A stretch of DNA of 64,000 nt from Pseudorhodobacter ferrugineus DSM 5888 (GTDB lineage Bacteria; Pseudomonadota; Alphaproteobacteria; Rhodobacterales; Rhodobacteraceae): contig NZ_ATVN01000016.1 of the NCBI RefSeq assembly GCF_000420745.1, positions 1 through 64,000 on the forward strand, read 5' to 3'. Within the stretch, counting starts at the first letter, position 1. Each line of letters begins with the position of its first letter. Below are positions 27,114 to 35,157 of this stretch, piece after piece. The notes below the pieces were generated by a model. It saw only the letters and a list, made by a program, of their open reading frames with translations, had not been told where the DNA came from and did not search any database. The position numbers and the translations under genes are program-made.

Positions 27114-27127
27114 GTTCAGTGCTGAAC
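27114..27127. promoter_or_regulatory. Palindrome upstream of the GGDEF-EAL gene
   Basis: GTTCAG (27114-27119) and CTGAAC (27122-27127) are perfect inverted copies 2 nt apart, ~115 bp before the GGDEF-EAL start, in an AT-rich gap that also holds an (AT)5 run near 27151. A possible repressor site; the protein is unknown. Confidence 0.3.
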
Positions 27128-27229
27128 AGGCCTGACATGTTCTTTTACATATATATATCAAAGACTTGTTTTGGTATATTCTCTGTGAGAAACATGGCCG
27201 GCGGGCAGTTTTCGGCGCTTTGAATCTTA

Positions 27230-27469
27230 TCAGCTAGGGTCTTTTTGCGATCCGGGGACGGGGTCGTAGCCCGTTCCGCCCCATGGATGGCAGCGGCAAA
27301 TGCGGTGCGCCGTAAGATACCCGCCCTTGAGGCCGCCATGTTTTTCCAAGGCCTCCATCGCATAGGCCGAACAGGTCGGTTGAAACCGGCAGCCGTGACC
27401 GACCCAAGGGCTGAGCAGCAGGCGGTAGGCGCGAATAGGCAAGGCAAGGGCATGAGCGAGGGGGGTCAT
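27230..27469 (-). CDS. yidD: Membrane protein insertion efficiency factor YidD
   Basis: A 79-residue protein that assists YidC-dependent insertion. The family signature is complete: [31 protein letters not shown] with the conserved Cys pair, then [24 protein letters not shown]. It begins by an ATGA overlap with the rnpA stop. Downstream, instead of yidC, lies the GGDEF-EAL gene after a 230-bp gap, so yidD is separated from its functional partner. Confidence 0.95.
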   Translation of the reverse strand: MTPLAHALALPIRAYRLLLSPWVGHGCRFQPTCSAYAMEALEKHGGLKGGYLTAHRICRCHPWGGTGYDPVPGSQKDPS

Positions 27470-27900
27470 TTGCGCGCCGCGTCAGGCTGGCCGTGAATGC
27501 GGGTCAGTGCGGTGCGCAGATCGGACAAAAGATGGGCATAGTCCCGCTCAATCGTCGCATTTGGTCGGCCAACCAAGACGTAATCCCAGCCCGGGTGCCC
27601 TTCAACAGTCAACACCGCGCGGGCAAGCTCTCGCAGGCGGCGCTTGGCCCTGTTGCGGGCAACGGCGTTGCCGATTTTCTTGGAGCAGGTAAAGCCTACC
27701 CGAACGGCCGCGCTGTTATCATCGCGCGCACGCGCCTGAAGCATAAACCCTTGGCTACCTTGCCGTCTTGCAGAAGCGGCCCGCAAAAAATCAGCGCGCT
27801 TGCGTAAGACTTGTAGGGTGTTGGGCGCGCAAAACGAAACCGCCGGTGACAAGCTGGGGATCGCATCACTGCACAGTCCCTTTGCCTCCGGCGGTATCAT
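27466..27900 (-). CDS. rnpA: Ribonuclease P protein component
   Basis: A 144-residue cofactor of the RNase P ribozyme, needed for 5' maturation of tRNAs. The core has [17 protein letters not shown], the RNR motif [18 protein letters not shown], and a C-terminal DLRTALTRI helix. The start ATG 27900 is preferred because AAAGGA lies 9 nt upstream; the frame reaches 27933 without such a site. The N-terminal ~25 residues before the core are a variable extension. Between rpmH and yidD, as is usual. Confidence 0.93.
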   Translation of the reverse strand: MIPPEAKGLCSDAIPSLSPAVSFCAPNTLQVLRKRADFLRAASARRQGSQGFMLQARARDDNSAAVRVGFTCSKKIGNAVARNRAKRRLRELARAVLTVEGHPGWDYVLVGRPNATIERDYAHLLSDLRTALTRIHGQPDAARK

Positions 27901-27946
27901 GTTAGCTAGTCCTTTAAAAAGCAGGGCAGACAATCACCCCAGCCGA

Positions 27947-28081
27947 TTAGGCCGACAGCTTTTTACGACCTTTGGCACGACGCAGGTTCAATACATTGCG
28001 TCCTGCTTTAGTCGACATACGAAGACGAAAGCCATGGCGCCGCGCGCGGACCAGGTTCGACGGTTGAAAAGTGCGCTTCAT
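27947..28081 (-). CDS. rpmH: 50S ribosomal protein L34
   Basis: A 44-residue basic protein. The minus strand gives [19 protein letters not shown], then the [19 protein letters not shown] segment and a LSA end at TAA 27947-27949. This is the complete and nearly invariant family sequence. GGAG precedes the ATG at 28081. It heads the rpmH-rnpA-yidD run; a candidate promoter lies ~90 bp upstream. Confidence 0.97.
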   Translation of the reverse strand: MKRTFQPSNLVRARRHGFRLRMSTKAGRNVLNLRRAKGRKKLSA

Positions 28082-28398
28082 CGCGGAGCTCCATCACATT
28101 TGCAGACACAGCGTTTTCGGGCGGGATTCGCCACGAACCAACTGGCCGCGTCTATTCGAAGCCCGTCCTTTACGCATCCCTTTGGCGCAAGTCAATTCAT
28201 GCGCGGCGAAAATCCTGCAACATTTCGCGCTTATTCGCCGTTAAGGTGCCCCTGCAGCCCTGCGAATGTTTCAATAAGGGATGTTCCGGTGCCAAATCTG
28301 TCACCGCAGATCAAGGCCACGTGAACAGGGTGCCACAAACGCGCTCTTTGGTCCAGTTATAGGGTAGGTCATGTTCCAGACGTTCAGCGGAGAAAGTG
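28082..28398. other. Divergent intergenic region rpmH / TVP38 gene
   Basis: 317 bp without a credible gene. On the minus strand it holds the candidate rpmH promoter and ~85 nt of rpmH leader. On the plus strand it must hold the promoter and GGAGA ribosome site of the TVP38 gene. Open frames across it are antisense shadows of rnpA and rpmH. No DnaA-box cluster was seen. Confidence 0.6.
28167..28195 (-). promoter_or_regulatory. rpmH: Candidate promoter of rpmH-rnpA-yidD
   Basis: On the minus strand TTGACT (28195-28190), a 17-bp spacer, then TAAAGG (28172-28167) lie ~90 nt before the rpmH start. Strong -35 and moderate -10; spacing is ideal. Confidence 0.5.
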
Positions 28399-29145
28399 AT
28401 GCCTACAATGCCCCTAAACGATACCGACAATGCTGTGCCCAAGTCAGGTTTGGCGCAGAAACTGCCTATTTTCATTATTCTGGCGGTCGCTGCCGCAGGT
28501 GCCTTCTTTTTGCGCGATCAAATCAGCTTTGCCGCCTTGGCCGAGAATCGCGAAGCGCTGATTGCCTTTCGCGATGCCAATTATGTGGTGGCCGTGCTGG
28601 CGTTTGTGGCGGCCTATACGGCCATTGTCGGGTTTTCATTGCCGGGGGCGACGATTGCCACGCTAACGGGTGGTTTTTTGTTTGGCACCTTTCCAGGGGT
28701 GTTTTTCAATGTGACAGGGGCCACGCTTGGCGCGATTGCCATCTTTATGGCGGCGCGCACAGGATTTGGGGCCAGATTCGCGGAAAAGATTGAAGGCAAG
28801 GGCGGGGCGGTGGCCAAGTTGCAGGCTGGATTGCGCGAAAATGAATGGTCGGTGCTGTTTTTGATGCGGCTGGTGCCTGCGGTGCCGTTCTTTTTGGCCA
28901 ATCTTATTCCGGCATTCGTTGGCACGAAGCTGTCGCGCTTTGCGATCTCGACTTTCTTTGGCATTTTGCCCGGTGCTTTGGTCTTTACATCCGTGGGGGC
29001 CGGTTTGGGCGAGGTGTTTGCGCGGGGCGAGACGCCGGATTTGTCGATTATCTTTGCGCCCCATGTGCTGGGGCCGATTTTGGGGCTGGCGGCACTGTCG
29101 GCGCTGCCGATCATTTTGAAATTGTTTCGTAAAAAGGCGAATTGA
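28399..29145 (+). CDS. TVP38/TMEM64 (VTT/DedA-like) membrane protein
   Basis: A 248-residue integral membrane protein. A first helix is at ~22-37. The VTT domain follows, with GFSLPGATIATLTGGFLFGTFPGVFFNVTGATLGA (~75-110), the re-entrant region of this family, and a later LMRLVPAVPFFLANLIPAFVGTKLSRFAISTFFGILPGALVFTSVGAG block. The family is linked to lipid scrambling or transport; function in bacteria is only partly known. ATG 28399 is preferred to the GTG just before it because GGAGA is well placed. It sits 3 bp before a Mer-like flavoprotein, and the pair is clearly one operon. Confidence 0.88.
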   Translation: MPTMPLNDTDNAVPKSGLAQKLPIFIILAVAAAGAFFLRDQISFAALAENREALIAFRDANYVVAVLAFVAAYTAIVGFSLPGATIATLTGGFLFGTFPGVFFNVTGATLGAIAIFMAARTGFGARFAEKIEGKGGAVAKLQAGLRENEWSVLFLMRLVPAVPFFLANLIPAFVGTKLSRFAISTFFGILPGALVFTSVGAGLGEVFARGETPDLSIIFAPHVLGPILGLAALSALPIILKLFRKKAN

Positions 29146-29148
29146 CCC

Positions 29149-30567
29149 ATGGAAACCATCACAACGGATATTTGTATTATTGGTGCGGGGTCGGGAGGGT
29201 TGTCGATTGCGGCGGGCGCGGTGCAAATGGGCGCGCGGGTTGTGCTGATTGAAGGCGGCGAGATGGGCGGCGATTGTCTGAACGCAGGCTGTGTGCCGTC
29301 CAAGGCGCTGATTGCGGCGGCCAAGCATGCGCATGCGATGACCACGGGGGCGGCGTTTGGGATCACGCCTGTGGTGCCAGAGATCGATTTTGCCAAGGTT
29401 AAGGACCATGTGGCGGCGGTGATAGAAGGCATTGCGCCCGTTGACAGTCAGGAACGGTTTGAGGGTTTGGGCGTGCGGGTGATCCGCGACTGGGCCAAGT
29501 TTACCGGACCGGATGAGGTGACGGCGGGCGGGTATCGCATCAAGGCGCGCCGCTATGTGGTGGCCACAGGGTCGCGCCCTTTTGTGCCGCCAATTCCGGG
29601 CATTGAGACCGTACCCTATCTGACCAATGAGACGATTTTCGCGCAACGCGAGCGGCCCGCGCATTTGATTGTTATCGGGGGTGGCCCGATCGGGATGGAA
29701 ATGGCGCAGGCGCATCGCCGTTTGGGCTGCGCGGTGACGGTTGTTGAAGGGGCCAAGGCCTTTGGCCGCGATGATCCGGACGCTGCCGCTGTGGTATTGG
29801 CCAAAATGCGCGGGGAAGGGGTGGAGATATTGGAAGACGCCCCCGTCGTGCGCGTGGGAGGTCATGAGGGCGCAATCGAGGTTGAGATTAAAGATGGTCG
29901 TGTCGTGACAGGCACGCATTTGCTGATGGCTGTTGGGCGGCAAGTGTCGCTTGAGGGTTTGGGGCTGGACGTGGCGGGCGTGGAGCATACGCGCAAAGGT
30001 GTAACGGTTGGCGCGGACCTGCGGTCAAGCAACCGCAAGGTTTATGCGGTGGGGGATGCAGCGGGCGGGCTGCAATTTACCCATGTTGCGGGCTATCATG
30101 CGGGGGTTGTTATTCGCCAAATGCTGTTTGGGTTGCCGTCTAAGTCTGGCACGGCGCATATCCCTTGGGCCACCTATACCGACCCAGAACTGGCGCAGGT
30201 TGGCCCGACCGAGGCCGAGGCGCGCAAGGCTTATGGCGAGACCTTGACGGTGGTGCGGTTTCACTATGCTGAAAATGATCGCGCGCAGGCGGAGCGCAAA
30301 ACCGATGGGTTTATCAAGGTGATGGTGGTCAAAGGGCGACCTGTGGGTGTGACGATTGCCGGCGCGCAGGCAGGTGAATTGATTGGCCTATGGGCAATGG
30401 CGATTGCCGCAAAGCTGAAGATGGGGGCAATCGCTGGAACCGTTTTGCCCTATCCCACGTTAAGCGAAGTGTCGAAACGCGCGGCAGGGGCCCATTTTTC
30501 GCCAACATTGTTTGAAAATCCAATGGTCAAGCGTATCGTAGGGCTGGTACAACGCTTTGTGCCATGA
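29149..30567 (+). CDS. Pyridine nucleotide-disulfide oxidoreductase (Mer-like)
   Basis: A 472-residue FAD enzyme. IIGAGSGGLSIAAGA (10-24) binds FAD, GGDCLNAGCVPSKALI holds the redox pair C43/C48, and IVIGGGPIGMEMAQ (~174-187) binds NAD(P)H. The C-terminal dimer motif reads LPYPTLSE, with Tyr in place of the catalytic His of dihydrolipoamide dehydrogenase (HPT). So it is not a normal Lpd; it is closer to Mer-like or transhydrogenase-like members. There is no N-terminal heavy-metal domain and no paired C-terminal Cys, so mercury reduction is unlikely. It is co-transcribed with the TVP38 gene. The substrate is unknown. Confidence 0.88.
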   Translation: METITTDICIIGAGSGGLSIAAGAVQMGARVVLIEGGEMGGDCLNAGCVPSKALIAAAKHAHAMTTGAAFGITPVVPEIDFAKVKDHVAAVIEGIAPVDSQERFEGLGVRVIRDWAKFTGPDEVTAGGYRIKARRYVVATGSRPFVPPIPGIETVPYLTNETIFAQRERPAHLIVIGGGPIGMEMAQAHRRLGCAVTVVEGAKAFGRDDPDAAAVVLAKMRGEGVEILEDAPVVRVGGHEGAIEVEIKDGRVVTGTHLLMAVGRQVSLEGLGLDVAGVEHTRKGVTVGADLRSSNRKVYAVGDAAGGLQFTHVAGYHAGVVIRQMLFGLPSKSGTAHIPWATYTDPELAQVGPTEAEARKAYGETLTVVRFHYAENDRAQAERKTDGFIKVMVVKGRPVGVTIAGAQAGELIGLWAMAIAAKLKMGAIAGTVLPYPTLSEVSKRAAGAHFSPTLFENPMVKRIVGLVQRFVP

Positions 30568-30590
30568 CGGTTATCTGCGGGTGACGCGAC

Positions 30591-30647
30591 GGGGAGGGCT
30601 GTCTGCCCTCCCCGAACCCCTCCCGAGGATATTTGTGAACAGAAAAA
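30591..30647 (+). repeat. Hairpin plus dispersed motif, copy 2
   Basis: GGGGAGGGC (30591-30599) pairs with GCCCTCCCC (30605-30613) over 5 nt, ending the flavoprotein transcript. CCCGAGGATATTTGTGAACA and GAAAAAGG follow at 30622-30648. The order hairpin then GATATTT...AGAA matches copy 1 at 17812-17883. The motif leads straight into the histidine-kinase gene. Confidence 0.5.
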
Positions 30648-30660
30648 GGCAGGTGTTGGT

Positions 30661-32079
30661 TTGGGGATTAAGCGGTCGGGATTTTTGAACACGCTATCCG
30701 GGCGGTTTTTGCTGCTGACCGTGGCCTTTGTCATGCTGGCCGAAGTCCTGATTTTTGTGCCCTCGATTGCGCGGTTCCGCGAAGATTATTTGCTGTTGCG
30801 GCTGGAAAAGGCGCAGATTGCGTCGTTGGCATTGCTGGCAACGGATGGGATGATCAGTGCCGAGCTTGAGGCCGAATTGCTGTCGAATGCTGGTGTGTTG
30901 AACGTGGTTTTGTGGCGCGACCAGATCCGGCAGCTTATTCTATCATCGCCGATGACCGAAGAAATTTCGGCGACTTATGATTTGCGGACAGCAACACCAT
31001 TGTACCTGCTGCGCGATGCCTTGGTGGTGTTGGTCGACAGTCATGATCATGTGGTCCGCGTGATCGGCAATCCGGTGCAGCAGGCGGGGTCGCTGATTGA
31101 AGTCACGATGCCAACCGCGCCTCTGCGTCAGGCGATGATTGAGTATGGGTTGCGCATCCTTGTCCTGTCGGCGCTTATTTCGGCCGTGACGGCGACGCTG
31201 TTGTTTCTGGCGGCGCGGCGGTTGTTGGTGCAGCCTATTCGCCGCGTGGTGGACCATATGGCACTTTATGCGGATGCGCCCGAGGATGCGCGCAGGGTGA
31301 TCAAGCCGACATCGCAGGTGGTCGAGTTGCGCGAGGCAGAGGATGCCTTGTTAAGCCTGCAAACCCAAATGACCGGCGCTTTGCGGCAAAAAGAGCGGCT
31401 GGCGCAGCTGGGTTCGGCTGTGGCGAAGATCAGCCATGATTTGCGCAATATCCTGACCACGGCGCAGCTGTTTGCCGACCGGATAGAGCGCAGCGCAGAT
31501 CCGGCGGTGGCGCGCATTGCCCCCAAACTGGTTGGGTCCATCACACGCGCTGTATCGTTGTGCGAATCGACACTGGCCTTTGGCAAGGCCGAAGAGCCGC
31601 CGCCGCGCCTGTCACGCGTAGCCCTCGGCCCCTTGATCGAAGAGGTGATCGAGGCCGAAGCGCTGGGTGAGCGGGACGGTGTAACCTGTTTGGTTGATGT
31701 GCCAATCGGCATGACCCTGCGCGCTGATTCTGAACAGCTGTACCGCATTTTGGCCAATCTGATGCGCAATGCCATGCAAGCGCTGGAGGCTACGGGCAAG
31801 GACGGTGTGATCGAGGTGTCGGGGGGCGAGACCGATGCGGAATGGTGGATCAAGGTCGGTGACACGGGGCCGGGGCTGCCAGCGCGCGCCCGCGATCACT
31901 TGTTCACCGCGTTTCAGGGGGGCACGCGCAAGGGCGGGTCGGGTCTTGGGCTTGCGATCGCGTTTGAGCTGGTGCGCGGGCATGGGGGGCGGTTGGACTT
32001 GCTGCGCAGCGATGAGGCAGGGACAGAATTTATGATTCATCTGCCGAAAAAAGACGGGTTGACCGATACGATCGATTAA
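30661..32079 (+). CDS. Membrane sensor histidine kinase, orphan
   Basis: A 472-residue kinase. Helices at ~15-34 and ~162-186 flank a periplasmic sensor of ~125 residues. A HAMP-like segment (QPIRRVVDHMALYA) follows, and the dimerisation box KISHDLRNILTTAQLF has phospho-acceptor H259. The ATPase domain has NLMRNAMQALEATG (N box), DTGPGLPAR (G1) and a KGGSGLGLAIAFELVRGHGG G2 region. The start is TTG 30661, the only start in frame that keeps the first helix. No response regulator is adjacent, so its partner is elsewhere. The stimulus is unknown. Confidence 0.9.
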   Translation: MGIKRSGFLNTLSGRFLLLTVAFVMLAEVLIFVPSIARFREDYLLLRLEKAQIASLALLATDGMISAELEAELLSNAGVLNVVLWRDQIRQLILSSPMTEEISATYDLRTATPLYLLRDALVVLVDSHDHVVRVIGNPVQQAGSLIEVTMPTAPLRQAMIEYGLRILVLSALISAVTATLLFLAARRLLVQPIRRVVDHMALYADAPEDARRVIKPTSQVVELREAEDALLSLQTQMTGALRQKERLAQLGSAVAKISHDLRNILTTAQLFADRIERSADPAVARIAPKLVGSITRAVSLCESTLAFGKAEEPPPRLSRVALGPLIEEVIEAEALGERDGVTCLVDVPIGMTLRADSEQLYRILANLMRNAMQALEATGKDGVIEVSGGETDAEWWIKVGDTGPGLPARARDHLFTAFQGGTRKGGSGLGLAIAFELVRGHGGRLDLLRSDEAGTEFMIHLPKKDGLTDTID

Positions 32080-32145
32080 AACGGGCAACTTGTTGTTTTC
32101 CCCTCTTGCAATGCCCAGCGTGGGGCGTTACATCGCCCCCACTAC

Positions 32146-32222
32146 GCACCCGTAGCTCAGCTGGATAGAGCATCAGACTACGAATCTGAGGGTCGGGCGT
32201 TCGAATCGCTCCGGGTGCACCA
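32146..32222 (+). tRNA. tRNA-Arg (anticodon ACG)
   Basis: A 77-nt cloverleaf with encoded CCA. The acceptor arm GCACCCG pairs with CGGGTGC. The D arm is GCTCAGCTGGATAGAGC. The anticodon stem TCAGA/TCTGA encloses loop CTACGAA with anticodon ACG. The T loop is TTCGAAT with stem GGGCG/CGCTC (one G-U). All universally conserved positions are present. An integrase remnant begins 90 bp downstream, so this tRNA is a likely former attachment site. Confidence 0.97.
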
Positions 32223-32312
32223 TTTCCCTTTCATATTCGCCAATCGTACAACGATTTCATATGCTTGTCGCCTCCCTCGGTCCACATTAAGGTCCACAGG
32301 AGGTTCACATTC

Positions 32313-33166
32313 ATGGGTGTTACAGTGACGCTTAAGTATTTGAGCGAGCTGGGCGGGGGCCGTTGGGAGTATCGGCGGCGGGTGCCAGAATCGGCCAAGG
32401 CCGTGGTTGGAAAGTCTGAATGGAAGCGCGTCTTCAGTGCGCGGAACGCGGCGGGTGTCGCACGGGGTCACGCCAAGGTTGACGCTGAATTCATCGCTGA
32501 GATGAGCTTTGCTCTAGACGGCCTAAGTCCTGCACCCGGCTCAGCGTCCCCTCGGAAGGCTTTCGAGGTTGCCCTGAGGAGGGCTGAAGGTTTGATTGCC
32601 GGGGCGGTTGGTCTTGACGACGATGAGGTGCGCGCCATCATGGCGGAGGGGATTGCTGCGGCCTATCCTGTTGACCCAGAAGATGGTACTGCGCTGGGCA
32701 TCTCACCCCCGATGACGCTTTGACGATCAAGGCCCTGATGAACCCCGTGAAAGGCGCGCCGGGGTACTCATTAGGAGATGCTAGAGAACTTTACTTTAAC
32801 GAACGCATAGGGGCGGGTGATGACCCGAGAAGGCAGGAAGCGCGTAAGCGTTTGGCAAAGGTGTTTGTACGGGCTGCTGCGGCTGGGCTTCCCGCCTCCA
32901 CCTTGCTTGTTAATTTGACAAGGCAACACGCGCGGGCGGTGCGGGACCATATACTCACTTATGATAAGGCTGGTGGTGGAAAGATCGGCCCCGACTCAGT
33001 GAAACGGGACCTCGCCATGATGAAGGCCTTGATTGGCCACGCCCTCCGAGAATTTGATTTGAAGAAGACTGCACACAACCCCTTTGAAGGGCTGGAAATT
33101 GGCGCTGCATCAGGCAGGGAAAACGAGATCGCCGCGTGCGACAAGCGGGAAGGGGTCGTCGTCTGA
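32313..33166 (+). pseudogene. Tyrosine integrase remnant (frameshifted, catalytic domain lost)
   Basis: ATG 32313 is preceded by a perfect AGGAGG. The first frame (to 32723) starts with a phage-integrase-type N terminus: YLSELGGGRWEYRRRVPES, then ARGHAKVDAEFIAEM. A second frame (32720-33166) carries the core-binding helices (HARAVRDHILTYDKAGGGKI, SVKRDLAMMKALIGHALREF, NPFEGLEIG). A one-base shift near 32715 joins them. The catalytic domain with R...HxxR...Y is absent after 33166. So it is truncated as well as frameshifted and cannot recombine DNA. Its place directly after tRNA-Arg fits an integrated element that has decayed. Confidence 0.78.
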
Positions 33167-33585
33167 GGGCGTGTTCAGTTTGATCATGGGTTCGTCTTCT
33201 ACAACGTATTTCGAACAAATTGCTCAACTCGCAGACCGTGTTCTGGCCGAGTCAAAGTCAGCGATATCATCTGCCTGAGAGGGTCGACATCATCAGCGCC
33301 TGATTAGGCTGGCTCGCTGTCACACAACAAGTTCAACACTATATTGAGGTGGGGCTCTGTTTCGGACTTTCAGGCTACTTAAGTGTTTCACGAGAAACCA
33401 TGCGGATTTGGGATCGCTTGCTTGCATCAATTCGAGGATCGTCAGGTTTTCACACGATCCAGCCAGCCTTCGGTAGAACACGTTATGGGATGCTCACTGG
33501 CTTCAATTTCTGCCAATTAGCATCCCAATAATGTTCCAATACGCCGATTTTATATTTATCTAACGTATTGATTTTGATATAAAAA
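33167..33585. other. AT-rich gene-free stretch after the integrase remnant
   Basis: About 420 bp without a recognisable gene. Short frames (for example 33349-33531) show no family features. The last ~60 bp before gabD are unusually AT-rich (for example attttatatttatctaacg at 33547-33566), unlike the GC-rich neighbours. This looks like scar DNA left by a lost island. No second copy of the tRNA 3' end (attR) was found. Confidence 0.55.
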
Positions 33586-35076
33586 CTATACCGAAAGGCA
33601 GATGTATTTCATCTCCAGATAGTCTTCCATTCCGTGGTGGCTGCCCTCGCGGCCAAGGCCGGATTGTTTGACGCCGCCAAAGGGAGCGACCTCGGTCGAG
33701 ATGATTCCGGTGTTCACACCAACGATGCCGTATTCAAGGCCTTCCTGCACGCGCGTTACGCGGCCGATGTTTTGGGCGTAGAAATAGGCGGCAAGGCCAA
33801 AGATCGTGTCATTGGCGTAACCGATGACCTCTTCTTCGGTGTCGAATTTGAACAAAGGCGCCATCGGGCCAAAGGTTTCTTCCTTGGCGACGATCATGTT
33901 TTGGGTCACGCCGGTGACGATAGTGGGTTCAAAATACGATCCACCCAGCGCGTGGCGTTTGCCGCCTGCAACCACTTTGCCGCCTTTGGCAATTGCATCG
34001 GCGATATGTTCTTCGACTTTTTCCACGGCGGCCACGTTGACCAAGGGGCCAAATTCGACCGTTTCGGTCAAGCCATCCCCCACGCGGGTTTTGGCCAAGG
34101 CTTCGCCCAGCTTTTTCGCAAAGGCGTCATAAACCCCAGCTTGCACATAAATTCGGTTTGCGCAGACGCAGGTCTGGCCGTTGTTGCGGAATTTCGACGC
34201 CATCGCACCTTGCACGGCTGCATCCAGATCGGCGTCATCAAACACGATGAACGGCGCGTTGCCGCCCAGTTCCATCGAACATTTCATCACCTGATCGGCG
34301 GCTTGTTTCAGCAAGATCCGCCCGACTTCGGTGGACCCTGTAAAGGTCAGTTTGCGCACGGTATGGTTTTCACAAAACTCTTTGCCGATGTCTGACGATT
34401 TCTTCGAGGTGATGACCGAGAAGATCCCTTTGGGCAGGCCCGCACGATCCGCCAAAACGGCCAGCGCAAGCGCCGAAAGCGGTGTTTCTGCGGCAGGGCG
34501 GGCGACAAAGCCGCAACCGGCAGCAAGGGCGGGGCCGCATTTGCGCGTAATCATCGCATTTGGAAAGTTCCACGGCGTGATCGACCCCACAACCCCGATG
34601 GGCTGCTTCAACACTGTGATGCGCTTGTCTTTCATATGGCCGGGGATGGTTTCGCCGTAAACGCGCTTGGCCTCTTCGGCAAACCATTCGATGAAGCTGG
34701 CACCGTAGGCGACTTCGCCCTTGGCCTCGGCCAGTGGTTTGCCCATCTCGGCCGTCAGGATCGCGCCCAGATCATCCTGGTTCGCCATCATCAGGTTGTA
34801 CCAAGCGCGCAGAATATTGGCGCGTTCCTTGGCGGTGCGGCTGGCCCAATCTTTCATCGCGATTTCGGCGGCGGCAATGGCGCGGGCGGTTTCCGCACGG
34901 CCAAGGTTCGGCACAGAACAGATCACATCATTGCGGGCGGGGTTGGTCACGTCAAAGGTCGCGCCGTCATCGGCGTCGATCCATTCGCCTGCCACATAGG
35001 CTTTTGTCACCAGCAGGCTTGGGTCTTTCAACATCGCGCGCAAATCGGTTGCGGTGGATTTTGCAGTCATTGCCAT
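33586..35076 (-). CDS. gabD: NAD(P)-dependent succinate-semialdehyde dehydrogenase
   Basis: A 496-residue aldehyde dehydrogenase oxidising succinate semialdehyde (or glutarate semialdehyde) to the acid. Visible features are PWNFPNAMITRK (~169-180), the FTGSTEVGR NAD loop (245-253), MELGGNAP with the general base E269, and NNGQTCVCANR with catalytic C303. Length and motifs fit GabD. One oddity: FVARPAAETPLSA has Arg where most members have the cofactor-binding Lys (KPA). Two in-frame ATGs are possible (MAM or MTA). Divergent from the hydrolase gene across 81 bp. Confidence 0.9.
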   Translation of the reverse strand: MAMTAKSTATDLRAMLKDPSLLVTKAYVAGEWIDADDGATFDVTNPARNDVICSVPNLGRAETARAIAAAEIAMKDWASRTAKERANILRAWYNLMMANQDDLGAILTAEMGKPLAEAKGEVAYGASFIEWFAEEAKRVYGETIPGHMKDKRITVLKQPIGVVGSITPWNFPNAMITRKCGPALAAGCGFVARPAAETPLSALALAVLADRAGLPKGIFSVITSKKSSDIGKEFCENHTVRKLTFTGSTEVGRILLKQAADQVMKCSMELGGNAPFIVFDDADLDAAVQGAMASKFRNNGQTCVCANRIYVQAGVYDAFAKKLGEALAKTRVGDGLTETVEFGPLVNVAAVEKVEEHIADAIAKGGKVVAGGKRHALGGSYFEPTIVTGVTQNMIVAKEETFGPMAPLFKFDTEEEVIGYANDTIFGLAAYFYAQNIGRVTRVQEGLEYGIVGVNTGIISTEVAPFGGVKQSGLGREGSHHGMEDYLEMKYICLSV

Positions 35077-35157
35077 TCGGGCCTCCCATTTTGGTTTGGC
35101 ATATGCAAATCATGGGCGAACAGGGAAGTCCAGTTCCCCGACAAGATTGGAGCTATC

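Noticed and set aside
27800-28324. Plus-strand frame antisense to rnpA and rpmH
   Set aside because: No family match, and it runs across two certain genes and their promoter region.
28082-28398. Replication origin near rpmH
   Set aside because: No cluster of TTATCCACA-like DnaA boxes was seen, and rpmH is not linked to oriC in most alphaproteobacteria.
29149-30567. Mercuric reductase or dihydrolipoamide dehydrogenase name for the flavoprotein
   Set aside because: It lacks the C-terminal vicinal Cys of MerA and the HPT catalytic His of Lpd, so only a family-level name is given.
32223-33585. Direct repeat of the tRNA-Arg 3' end (attR)
   Set aside because: No second copy of the TTCGAATCGCTCC segment was seen up to gabD, so island borders cannot be set.
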